Part shown: piece by piece, positions 24,103-35,700 of the stretch
How the letters are laid out: every line of letters starts with the position of its first letter
Numbering within the stretch: position 1 is the first letter of the stretch
Assembly: GCA_022266195.1 (NCBI GenBank)
Contig: WHVY01000008.1
Location: 3,285,501 to 3,349,500, forward strand
Direction of reading: 5' to 3'
From: Tetranychus cinnabarinus
Lineage: Eukaryota; Arthropoda; Arachnida; Trombidiformes; Tetranychidae
DNA length: 64,000 nt
Translations under genes and position numbers: made by a program
The notes under the pieces: generated by a model
What the model was told of the DNA's origin: nothing
Seen by the model: the letters and a program-made list of their open reading frames with translations, nothing else
Databases searched by the model: none

Positions 24103-25735
24103 GGTTTATAATTGATGGTTTGTTGCAATATGACAGTGGCAAACAGAACGAAAGAACGAAATGATGAAGTATTGCAATGTCCAATCAAAGAATCACTAGC
24201 AATTGAGTTATAATTTTAAACATGGCTCAGGTAAGAGCTCGAGATTGAATTGGTTGATGGTTGAGAAGCCAAGACGCTTATGGTTTTGGTGATGATCTTG
24301 CAGTAGGAGTTGAATGTTTTCTTGTTTTTGTAGGTAAAATAGAGACTCTTGCAAAAATGAGAAGGTGAAGATGATGATTATGGAGGATAGGGTTAAGCAA
24401 AATAAAATGAATAACGTAAATAATGGATAATGCAAGACAGAGAAATAACATAGACAAGGTCTTGAGTGCAAATAAATTGGAATCAGTTTGTTGCAAAAAA
24501 TGTCTCCTGATGACGCTCTTTTAACTTTCTCACAAAACGGTTTTCACATTGGCTTCAATCCACTTCTGTTTGTTTGATTATCTTTTGGCATTAAACATTT
24601 GTTATTGCTATTCCTTAAATCATCTTAAACAGCATTTAATGGTTATTTCTCTCTGCCATTGAATCTGATATCAATGTTTTCCTCAAGATTCATTTGACTT
24701 TTGTAACGCGACTCAACCATTGTCCAATTGGCTTAGTGGGCAGCTTAAAGATTGTTTCAAATCTGGTATCATCTAAAGAAGAAAAATAAAAATTCATTTA
24801 AATATTTCTAGCTTAAAAGATAGTAAATCATTGTCGTTAATTTGATAATTTGCAGGCTTGTCTAATTGTATAATCATTTGTTTACTTTTAGTATGCTCCA
24901 GCATTAACGCCTGTCTGTGGTTTCTGCATAAGTTGTTGTTGGTAATTTATATTTGAATCAATCCTTGCAAGTTTAAAATTAATTAATTAAAAGAAGGTAA
25001 AAATGTTAAATTGCGATATAAAACGTCTCAGACTAGATTAGATTTTTAACTTTCACACTTGAATTAATAGTTACTGAATTAACTTTCATTAATTGGCAAC
25101 AAGGGGAGTTTAGTTGTGTTTTGTTAGTTACTTTGCTCAATTTCTTTACACCTTCCAACGATAATTAACTTAACTAGATCCCATTGCACTCTTCTGATTT
25201 TATCAATTCTTTTTCCTAGTGAATTAATATGGCACTATTTTGATTATGATTATATCGCAATTAGACACAGCCTGTAAGCACTTACAATAACCATACTGTG
25301 ATTGATTGATGAATACAAAGAGAAAGCCAAATGTAAATGAAGCACTTTCTATCCCCAGCGTTTGTTACCAAGTTTTAAACCAACCCTTTCCAACCAACAA
25401 AATGCAACAGTATCTTTTCTAGCAAATCTCGCATCAACGTTGAATCTGAATTTAAATATTAATAGTAATGATAATAAGAGCAATACAAGTTAATTTGAAA
25501 CAATAGATAGGAAGATCAATAAACAAAAACATATTTTAAATCAAAATTTCCAATAGTGAAAAGACTTACCCGAGCTATTATATTAAATTTATCGTCATTA
25601 TGGATGATTTATTTCTGAAATGGTCCAAAGGCAGTCAACTAACTAAGTTAGGTAATCAGTGTTCAAGGTGATTCATCTATATTACAGGTATCTTACAATT
25701 TAATTATAATGGCATTAACTAAATCTGAAAAGATT
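24103..25735. other. noncoding interval
   Basis: Upstream side of the cysteine-rich peptide gene and the left flank of the tandem duplication. Open frames on the minus strand at 24208-24496 begin at TTG, are hydrophobic and of low complexity, and overlap each other; I do not call them genes. Confidence 0.55.
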
Positions 25736-26033
25736 TACACTTGTTTCACTGTTGAAAGATGGCGTCTGGACAAAAAATGACGATGAATTTAAGCGGGAAT
25801 TTAATTTACTACTGTTTAATGAAAGATTTTTGTTAATCTAGATGGCGTAACTTTTTATCCTTTCTTTGACCGGAGAAAACCCTTTCTTAGATAGTTTCCG
25901 TTAAAAGGGGTTCTCTTAGATGATGACAATCAAAAGCTTATTGTGACAATCTTTTAACTTGTGACCATTTCAATTTTAATTACTGATTCCATTCTTTCCC
26001 ACATTTTAACTTAATACTAGTTCCTTCTTAAAA

Positions 26034-26246
26034 ATGTATCGAAATCAAAATGTTGTGCTTCGTTGTAATAGATGTACTATGCATAAAAGTGAGTCACTAG
26101 AGGTTAGCCTGTCGGCCAGATGGACTTGCAATATCTGTGGATTGGCACAACCAATGCTGAGGATTTACCATTATGGTACTGTTGCTGAATGTCATTCGTA
26201 TGTTTCAATACTAAACTCAAGAATACGTAACACAATGCGTGGTTAG
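26034..26246 (+). CDS. small zinc-ribbon-like protein, copy A
   Basis: Single exon of 213 bp, 70 residues, starting at the ATG in cttcttaaaaATG, a context shared with copy B. It has two CX2C knuckles, LRCNRC and TCNICG, spaced CX2CX17CX2C as in zinc ribbons, plus a third cysteine in VAEC and a histidine pair around IYHY. There is no signal peptide or membrane segment. Conserved positions with the paralogue at 27785 are LRC..C, SESL, RWTC.ICGL.QP, HY and the downstream cysteine. I know no family for it. That both copies keep an open frame and all zinc-binding positions despite strong divergence argues it is a real protein, but expression is unproven. A polyadenylation signal follows at 26671. 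Confidence 0.7.
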   Translation: MYRNQNVVLRCNRCTMHKSESLEVSLSARWTCNICGLAQPMLRIYHYGTVAECHSYVSILNSRIRNTMRG

Positions 26247-26670
26247 GAACTCGAAGGTTTCGAACTGTAACCAAATGAATCGGGATAACGAGTTTGTCAT
26301 CATCTGTTAGTAGGTGAAGCTTTTCCTCTCTTTTTATAAAAATTTGCCGATAATGTATTTTGCTATCCAAAATCAATTTTAACTACCAAGGATATTTATT
26401 ATGACCTAAGACTGGTTAAATATTGAACCTATTACTGAATGAATTAACCGTTTTCATGCTTCACTTTTTGGTCGTCATCACATTTACATCATCATCTTCA
26501 TCAACTGACAAGAAAAATCGACGCCAGCACCAATTGGATTAAAAGCAACTTTCCTTTTGATTGATCCAATTGGTGACAGTCCTATCACACCATATAATTT
26601 TGAATTTATTTTATGTATCATTAATTTTATATTATGTAATATTTTTGCATGTAATTGTGAGCTTATTTCC

Positions 26671-26676
26671 AATAAA
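26671..26676 (+). terminator. probable polyadenylation signal of zinc-ribbon copy A
   Basis: AATAAA followed by a GT-rich run (ttgtgtat), 425 bp after the stop, within the part of the 3' flank that is identical between the two copies. Confidence 0.5.
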
Positions 26677-27784
26677 TTGTGTATATTCCAGAAGTCGATT
26701 GCTTATATTTAGGTTAAACATTCGCGCAACCAAAATTATTGTATCAATCGATTGTTGTATTAACGATATTTATAAGGTATATTGATGATTGTATTGATCG
26801 TCTGTTTATGTTCAGATCGAATCAAATTTTCAGATTCAGATTCTTACGCTGATTACAAAAATTAAACTCATTTTTTTGTAACAATTTATAGTTTAAGTGA
26901 TTGATTCTTCATCATTACCATCATCCTTCTGTTCATTCTGAATGAATGATGCTAACCTCCCGGAAAACCTGGCGAAGTCGCTAATCGCATCTTGTTTAAT
27001 TTCATCGGTGATTGGGTTGAGGTGAAGTGGCTGGTTGAGATGTTAGACCGGCTATAAGTAATGCTACTCGACAGATTATGGTCAGAGAAGAGCATCAATT
27101 AGACCATCATTTGCCTCGACTTGACTTGCACCCGGCAAGACAATCAGTCAGATAACTCAAGTCGAAAGATAAAACAACCAAAAAACAGTCTTTACTCAAA
27201 TGCATAATCAGCAACACCATTGATACCCTTTGACCTTGCCATTGGTTTAAATTTTCACAATTAACGACCAATATTTCCTTCAAAGAGCTACTTGTGTTCA
27301 AACACACAAGTTCATGATTTTTTAAATATACAAAAATTGCTGGAAAATGCACATTCATTAATCACATCAAATCAATTGATCAAAAAGACGATAATTTAAT
27401 ATTGATTTGGATTTCGTCTCTTAAAGATTAAAGCAGACCAGTTCATTAACGAAACTTGAAGTGCGATAAAAATATGAACACAACACACAGAGCTACCAAT
27501 TCACTTGTTTAACTGTTGAAAGATGACAAAAAATGACAATTAATTTGAGCGGGAATTTAATTAACTACTTTTTTATGAAACTCCTCTTTGGAAAGATCTC
27601 TGTTAATCTAGATGGCGTAGTTATTTATCCTTTGATAGTTACAGTTAAAGGGTTTCTCTTACAAATTGTTAGATGACAATTAAAACCTTATTTGTGACAA
27701 TCTTTTAACTATTGACCATTTCAATTTTAATTACTGATTCCATTCCTTCCCATATTTTGACTTAATACTCGTTCCTTCTTAAAA

Positions 27785-28009
27785 ATGGATTTTGCTATCA
27801 TGCTTCGTTGTACTCAATGTCTTTTGTATAGAAGTGAGTCATTATTCATTTACATGTGGCGCAGATGGACTTGTGCTATCTGTGGATTGGAACAACCATT
27901 GGGTTCGGTTCATTATCGTGGTTCTAGTGCCGACTGCTCTTTGCTCGTTTCAAGGTTCAATGAAATAGCACGGTTTCATGGCAGGCTGTATCAAAATGGA
28001 TCGGGATAA
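27785..28009 (+). CDS. small zinc-ribbon-like protein, copy B
   Basis: Single exon of 225 bp, 74 residues, paralogue of the gene at 26034 and in the same orientation. The knuckles are LRCTQC and TCAICG with the same CX2CX17CX2C spacing, followed by HYRGSSADC with the third shared cysteine. The N-terminus (MDFAI before LRC) and the C-terminal tail differ from copy A. Between the knuckles most residues except SESL and RW have changed. No signal peptide. Function unknown; a nucleic-acid- or protein-binding zinc module is the simplest reading. Confidence 0.7.
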   Translation: MDFAIMLRCTQCLLYRSESLFIYMWRRWTCAICGLEQPLGSVHYRGSSADCSLLVSRFNEIARFHGRLYQNGSG

Positions 28010-28371
28010 CGAGTTCGTCATCATCTGTTAGTTGGTGAAGCTTTTCCCCTATTTAAAAATAATTTGCCGATAATTTATTTTCACATCCACAATCAATTTT
28101 GACTGCCATGACCTAAGACTGATTAGATGTCGAACCTATTAATGAATGAATTGACCGTTTTCATGCTTCACTTTTGGTCGTCATCACAATTTTACATCAT
28201 CTTCATCAACTGACAAAAAAATCGACGCCAACTCCAATTGGATTAAAAGCAACTTTCCTTTTGATTGATCCAATTGGTGACAGTTTGATCAAACCATATA
28301 ATTTTGAATTTATTTTATGTATCATTAATTTTATATTATGTAATATTTTTGCATGTAATTGTGAGCTTTCC

Positions 28372-28377
28372 AATAAA
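28372..28377 (+). terminator. probable polyadenylation signal of zinc-ribbon copy B
   Basis: AATAAA in the same context (ccAATAAAttgtgtatattcc) as in copy A. Confidence 0.5.
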
Positions 28378-28760
28378 TTGTGTATATTCCAGAAGTCGAT
28401 TGCTTATATTTAGGTTAAACATTCGCGCAACCAAAATTGTATCAATCGATTGTTTTATTAACGATATTTATAAGGTAAATTGATAATTAATCTTTATTCA
28501 AACGCATAATCGGCAACACCATTAATACCCTTTTGACCTTGCCATTGGTTTTAACTGTCGCAATCAACGGCCAATACTCGTTCCAACCAAACGAATCACT
28601 TTTCAACCTTCAATAGATTCTTAGAATATATATATTGAACTATTCACATCGAATCAATTAATCAAAAAGACGATAATTCCAATATTGATTTGAATTTCGT
28701 CTTAAACATTGAAGCTGACCAGTTCATATACGAAACTTGAATGGTGATAAAAATATGGAC

Positions 28761-29722
28761 ACAAAATGGATTGGATAAAATAGTGTAAGATTATTTAATT
28801 GTTCAATGAAGTCAATATTGAAAATTAACTTACAGATGCAATTTTCTCAATCTTTTAGATCAATTGTCGATTTTAACATTCAATTTTAAGTACAATTATT
28901 TGACCAAATAATTTAATTTCAATGATCATTTATGCTTTAATTTATTTATATTCATTATCATTGTATGTAAAACACCATTGAAAATTGAGTTGCAATTTGT
29001 AACCAACAATATCAAGTAAAATGTTCAGCTTATAGTCAATTTGATTATCAAGATATAGTCATTATCGTTTCAGTTGATTGTGAGACATTTAAACATTATC
29101 ATAGTAAATAGTGACTTAATCATGAAAAAAACGACTGAAAAATTTATACAATTTTAGCTGCAAAGGTGTTGGTTACAAATGTGAACTCAATTGCCAATGA
29201 TGTTAAATAGTCACAGGAATAATTAGATTTATTTTGACAATATGCTGCTTTAAAATGGTTTTTAAATAATTTACAATTAGTTAATCATGGATACCTTTTC
29301 GTGAGACTCGATAATCAAATGCTTAATTCAAATTCTCCCGTGAAAATGAAAGAATCCTGAGATATCCTTTCAGTAGAATTGGAATAAACATTGAAGAATC
29401 TGATTGATGATTGAAATGCGAAACCAATCAATTTTGTAGAGTCACCATTATCACAATCATCATCATAATCACCTTAATCTTCATTGATGTTGGTAATCAA
29501 TTCTCAATCAATCGGTTAAATAAAAATATGAAAAATAATAATAATTATAATAATAGTTTCATCACGTAATTGAGATGATTATGATGATTTTATAATGGAT
29601 TACAAATGTTTGAAATTGAAGGGGAAAAATGTTGATTCAAACAATTTAATGGCAACTGAACAATCAAATTCAAATTTCAAATTGTTCGCTCTTTTGTCTT
29701 GTCCGTTTCATTGTGGCTCCAT
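28761..29722. other. noncoding interval
   Basis: AT-rich sequence with no exon or clear repeat. It includes the 3' flank of the minus-strand CaaX gene. Confidence 0.6.
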
Positions 29723-32700
29723 CTATTGAATTATACAACATACACATTTGCGCTTTTTGTCAATTGTAACAATGTCTGCTTTTGGTGGTTCATCTGGTGA
29801 TACAATTGTCCTTTCAACTTTAATTATGGCCAGACTATTGCCATTACCAATTTTAGATGAACCTTTAAGTTCGCTCCCAAGTCCATTTCTTTCAGAATGA
29901 CCATTGGAATCGACTGTTGTTTGGTTATTTAGAGTATTCTTCTTTGTTACTTGGGACTCGTGACTATCTCCTTTCCCTGATGTTAACCCTGTACCAATTA
30001 AATTGCCTTTTGGTGGTTGTGCCTGATTTTGATTAGATGACAATGAGGATGGTGATGAGGTTCCATTGGGAATCTTTTCACTAGGTAATTCTTTGGTTGG
30101 TGTAGTCGGTGTAATTGGTTTGCCTTCTTTAATCAGATTGACAATAGTTTCCGCTTCACGAGATAGTTCACCTCCAGGCCTGAAAGGATTTTCAATATCA
30201 ACACTGTAATTGGCAAAGAAACAGAAGAAAGGAGATTCATGTTAATGGAAAGTATTTACTAATGGTGACAATTGTGACAATTGTCTTTTACATGGAAAAA
30301 AAGGAATGAATAAACCCAATGGTTGGCTGTGCTGCTGTATCAATCATTTCAAGCTTGCTTCATTTTTTTCTGGTGATAATGATTGAACAACATTAAGACG
30401 AGTTATTCTGTCACAAGTTCAACTCATGAAGCTGATGTTATTTATTAATGTTTGACAGGTGAAAAATATTAAGGAAGACTATTATTTAATGAAACGAGAG
30501 AAACAATCATGTTAATTTGATTTTCGTTAGCGATCTGGAAAATCAATTGGATTCATTTAATTACCAGTCTATCTTTGTGGATACAACCGTGATTGTTAAT
30601 TGTCATTTTTTCATGTAAATGGAAATGGAAAATGTAAAGATTGAAAAAACGAAACCTATCCAACAAGTTAATCACGAAATCTAACATGAAGTCCATCACA
30701 CAATTAACCAAGTAAATTCATCATAGACATTTTAATTTGCAACAATTCCATATAAAGCGAGATGCAATTTGAAACAGGAACATTAGCTGGAAAATTTAGC
30801 CACAATTACCAGGCTGAAACCCATCAAGGAATAAATTGTGATTTACCTTTTCATCATTCCTAAGCAATTTATGTTTACAAATCATACTTTGTAAACATGA
30901 AATGTAAACACGATAATGTAATGTTGATCAGAGAGCAAATTTTTATTGATCAACTTTACCTTCAATTTTACTCAAAGATACAAATGTCAAGGTAAAAACA
31001 CTTTTACAATCAACTGATAGTATCGATGAATTGCTTACCAAGCTTTTCTCATATTGATTAATTGCTCTTTTTATCTATCAATCACTTAATCAGGTAAAAT
31101 TGTTCAACTAAAAGTCTAGTAAAAAATATTAGCAAATAAATTGTTATCGTAAAAGTAAGTTACCTAATAACTGATTCCTTTATATTACGCTTTTCACCAA
31201 GCCAAATCAGTAAATTGTTTACATGTTGAACCATTAATTAAATAACGAAATACACAAATCAATAACAATATCGTATAAAATTTCCGGTAAAACTCACTAA
31301 GCCATACTAATTAGGACTGGTGATTAAACTGTATTGTATTATAAATCAATCAATGAATATTGATAAAGATGAGGGAAAGAATCCAATGGAAATTTATCGA
31401 TTAACCAGGAAATCACCAAAGTAAAGAAATGTATTCAATGGAATGAAAACAAATGTTTACTTCAATTGTCGATGAAATTTTGTTTAATTAACCTAAAAAT
31501 TTGATGGTTAACCAAAAATTCTGGTTAAACTCAGAGTTTATTAATAAACCAAGGGCAAGTTTAACTCTCATTTTTCTGGTTTACTTAATCAAAACCCAAT
31601 GTTTAGTGTTTGAAATGAGATTAATTGATGTTGCTATTGAATAGTGTTGATGATGGCGATTAAACTTGATGATTGATAAAATTTTACCAACAATTAAAAG
31701 GTTTATTCAAGAAGAAGCATCAACAATTAGAGTGATTTGATATTAGTTGATGAAAGCTTTTCAAGGATTGCTGTGTTCAAGGATTAACCGAGAAACTAAA
31801 AGATTGTCTATTTTTGGTGTTTAACCATTGAAATGTTATGATATTGCATGATGTTAAATTAAATCATCTAATATTGAATAGGAAGGAAGGAAATGAACTG
31901 ATAAAATTTCAATGACAAAAACATTTATGCAAATTGAGCTCATCTTTAGCTGAACATTTTGCTTCATTAATAATGTTTCCATGGTTTTCATGAGAAACAT
32001 CATGTAATAATCAATAAGGTTACAACAATAAATGGCAATATGAATAATTTTAAGTGTTACAGTAACCTGAAAATGTCCATTATAATGTTGACCAGAAAAA
32101 GACAAAAAAAGGTGATTTACATAAATAACAATCAAGTACAAGGATTTACAATTTCATCAATTGTCAGTCAAAATTTGATCAACTAATTGTGAAAAAGAGA
32201 TTTATCATAAATTCAATTGATAATAAGATGAGATTTGAAAAGATTGAATGAAGATCAAGAATTAGATCAATCATTTGAATAGCAAAATATATAAATATTT
32301 TTTCCTTTTCAATGTTTTATTATTAGAAGAATCAAATTGTTGTCATTTTAACCTTTATGTTTACACGCAAATAACAGTCAATGGTTAGTTGTCAGTTAAC
32401 AATTAGATTAATTGGAATCATCATTTTCTTCCAATGACAATTAAAGATAATTTTACATCTAAATTACACGTTATTGCAATAGTTCGGAGTCTCATGAAAA
32501 AGATTGTAATTTAAATTTAAAATTGTCGCCATTCATTGAAATTGAAAAGCAACTTATGTTAATTTAGATCAACCATTAACAGCAAATGATACAAACTAAC
32601 ATTAATTAGGAGAGGAAAATATAACAATTAATTTTACTTCAGAGGTTGGTTAAAATGTAAATAACAAATTGATCAAACAATACTTGAAACATGAAAAGAG

Positions 32701-35700
32701 TAAAAATGAAAACATTTCAATAGTCACTATATTTTTAATGTTGGTTAAAATGGTTATTCAATAGCAATTAACTGTTAATCAATAGGAAGAAGAAGAAGAA
32801 GATTTGAGGCGAAAAAATGATTTTTCTTTTGAATTTATAACTGATTAATTTGTATGAATTAATATGGATGAGACACACCTGAATAAGTATAATATGATTA
32901 AGTTATTGTTACATCTTAATCAGTGGTTTTAATTTCACAGTTTGAAAGAGGATTTGCAGACACATTTGGGGAATGATGAGAGAAGTGTTTTAAATGGTTT
33001 GAATTACAATTAATGATTATAATTACCTTTCTTTTCTTTCCATTATTTTGACTAAATCCAATGTTAATGGATCCTGATTAGGATGATGATGGTGATTATT
33101 ATCAAGAAGATGATTTTGATGATGGTTTGTTGATGAGTTTTGTGAGTGAGAAAATGAGTGATGTTGAGAGTTGTGATGATTGTTTTGATGGGATGAGGGA
33201 TAATTTGATTGAGGACTGATAATCCGGGAAATTGTTGAACAAGAATTCAATGATAATAGTAATGGTTCAGGAGTCTCAGGGCTAACAATAGACCCAGGTC
33301 GACCTGATTCATAGAGGGAAACCCGAACACGGGAAGGTCGATCAATTAACAATGAACCACTTATCGTTGAATCGGAAGCAACTCGACTTCCCAATCGACG
33401 ATTGATTGGATAATGAAAATGGATTGGTTGATTGTAATGGTTTAAATGGTTTCCATTAAGGTACCTAAAGATGGAAACAAGGAAAACATTATTAACATTG
33501 TTCGATAATTAATTAGACATGAAAAGGGCAGCAATTAGAAGCAGCAACAGCAAAAGCAGGAGAAACAGTAAAATTAAAAACATTGGTAAAAGCGTTGGTA
33601 AAGTGTTGGTAAAGGTGTCACTTTGGGTTTAGGTTTTTGTCGACTTTTGGGTTTCACATTGATATTCATTTGGTGTGTTCACTTGGCTTTTAAAGTCAAC
33701 AGTAAACCCAACAATTGAATAATCAATAGACACTGAATCAAGTCTCAACTGAGACTAACATCAGTTTCAGGGTAAATCATAGAGTGTAGTTTAACCTTGC
33801 AATGGGAACAAAATTTAACATTTTCATTGAAATTGTTCCAAGTATCTTTTACTCGTCATTTTGCTTTGATTATTGATCAACTTTGTTCATTACTGATTAA
33901 ACAGTTTCTTTCAATGTTGCTATATTAATTGTTTCACATCAAAGGGTAACATTTTGGGTGAGAGTTTAAAAATTGGGTTAAAAATAGTTGAAAGTGAATT
34001 TTTGGGTGAAAAATGTTTCCTCTTTTTGTTTCCTTGCGCTCTTTCATTTAAAGTCAGATTAATATCACTGATTAATATAATCTAACGAACCTTTTCATTT
34101 CTAATTCAATAGATTCCATTCAAATTTGTTTTCCCAATCTTGGTGGGCGAGTTGATAATCAGTATTTCATTTAAAGGTGATTCTTTCTAATTCTTAATCC
34201 AACCACAAACCTAAATAACAATAATAATATACAATCTTGTGAATAGCACAATATTATAGCTAAATAACAATAAAAGGTACAACCCAATACAATAAGCTTA
34301 CAATCACGCAATTTAAAGTTAATCAGTTTCAAACAATTTTCAGCTTCATCTTCAGCCAATTCATCTTCCTTCTTCATCACATTTGTATCATTTTGTTGTA
34401 CAATTGTGTGTATATCCTTGTATTACAAGTGCAGGGAAGAATGAAAAATGTTCAAGAAAAAGGCAAATCTAAAGATTGTGAATTAATAGAAACAGGTAAA
34501 CAGTAAAATGGTCAAATTGATCTTCAATTGAATCAAAAATATGAAAAGGTGGATAAAGGAAAATTCCGGTTTATCTGATTCTTTTCTTCATGTTAGCGAC
34601 AAAATTTTGACACAAATGGGCAAACATAAAGTTTCTTCCGATCAAAATCATTTGATTAAAAGGCTTTTCACATTTTTTCCTGATCTTGGATGACAATTAA
34701 AAATGAAATGATTGATCATTTTATCTCATCTTAAGGATTGACAGGGAGACGAAATTTACACTGAAAATGAGTAAATCATGTAAACATGAATCATAATGGC
34801 TATGAATTTTGTTTGGCTTGCTTTCATTTGCTTCTAAGATCAACAATTAACTAACGGGAAAAGAAAATTGAAAACAATTTATTAACCATTAAAAATGTAT
34901 TTCCATTGGAGTTACATTTTGTCATTATTTTTCCAAGGTTAGTAAATTAAGTTAATCAATTGAATTGGAACAATTAGACGGAATGTAATTTCATCATAAT
35001 CATCTAATTGATTGACATGAAACACTGAAACTTATCGTTACAATCATTTTCAAGTAAACCTTATTTAGCTTTTTGTTTTACCGTCTTCTTATCAAGACTA
35101 CAATCCATTTTCAAGATCAACAGTTTCAAGGTTCATCATGAGATAAATTCAATGGATTAAATTATCAATTGAAAAGAGTCAAGAAAGTGACCCAAAATTG
35201 GGTTAATTTTGGGTTCAACCAGTCTCATTGTAACACACATCCTGTTGGTAACAAGAGCGCGAAAAGACTCGCCATCTTCTCGAAGGTTCAATCCATTGAC
35301 AAAGTCTGCTTTTAACCGGGAAAATATCATCTCTCAATAAACCTCAATTTTGGTTGATTTGGTTAATTTCATTAGAACTGATTCTAATGATTTGATCCTT
35401 AAATCATTGTCGTCTTATTTTGTTTGGTAAACAAAAAAAGTGTAAAACAATTGACTTACATCATTTTGGTTAATGAGTGTGATGATGATGATTAGTTGAA
35501 AGGTAAAACAATCACAATTAAACTAAAATTTGTTAGTTAACTTGGGATAGGTAACTGAGACATAAAGTTGACAAGATGGTTGATGTTGACTATGATGATG
35601 GTGATGTTGCTGTTGAGGAAGAAAGTATTAGTATTATGATGTTGATGAAACTGATTAGAGTTGTGATTCAAATTGATGGCAAGGTTTCAGTTTTGATCAT

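Larger units (their letters stand above)
25736..27496 (+). repeat. tandem duplication, copy A (about 1.75 kb)
   Basis: Begins near acttgttt(c/a)actgttgaaagat and runs through the small zinc-ribbon gene and its 3' region to about 27490. It is matched in order by copy B at 27500-28760. Shared landmarks include agcgggaatttaatt, ttccttcttaaaaATG, the 3' flank around 26590-26740, and a distal block at 27189-27480. Copy A has about 400 bp (roughly 26785-27188) that B lacks. Confidence 0.85.
27500..28760 (+). repeat. tandem duplication, copy B (about 1.26 kb)
   Basis: Head-to-tail second copy of the unit starting at 25736. The match ends around the string gataaaaatatggacacaa near 28760, which corresponds to gataaaaatatgaacacaa near 27475 in copy A. 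Copy B is shorter mainly because of one gap of about 400 bp. Confidence 0.85.

Noticed and set aside
24208..24496. Two overlapping hydrophobic minus-strand frames
   Set aside because: Both begin at TTG, overlap in different frames and show no conserved motif; likely chance open frames.
34270..34425. Minus-strand candidate exon with KKEDELAEDEAEN inside the CaaX gene intron
   Set aside because: Its possible acceptor and donor phases are incompatible with the neighbouring exons (insertion at phase 2 gives an early stop), and the polypyrimidine tract is weak.
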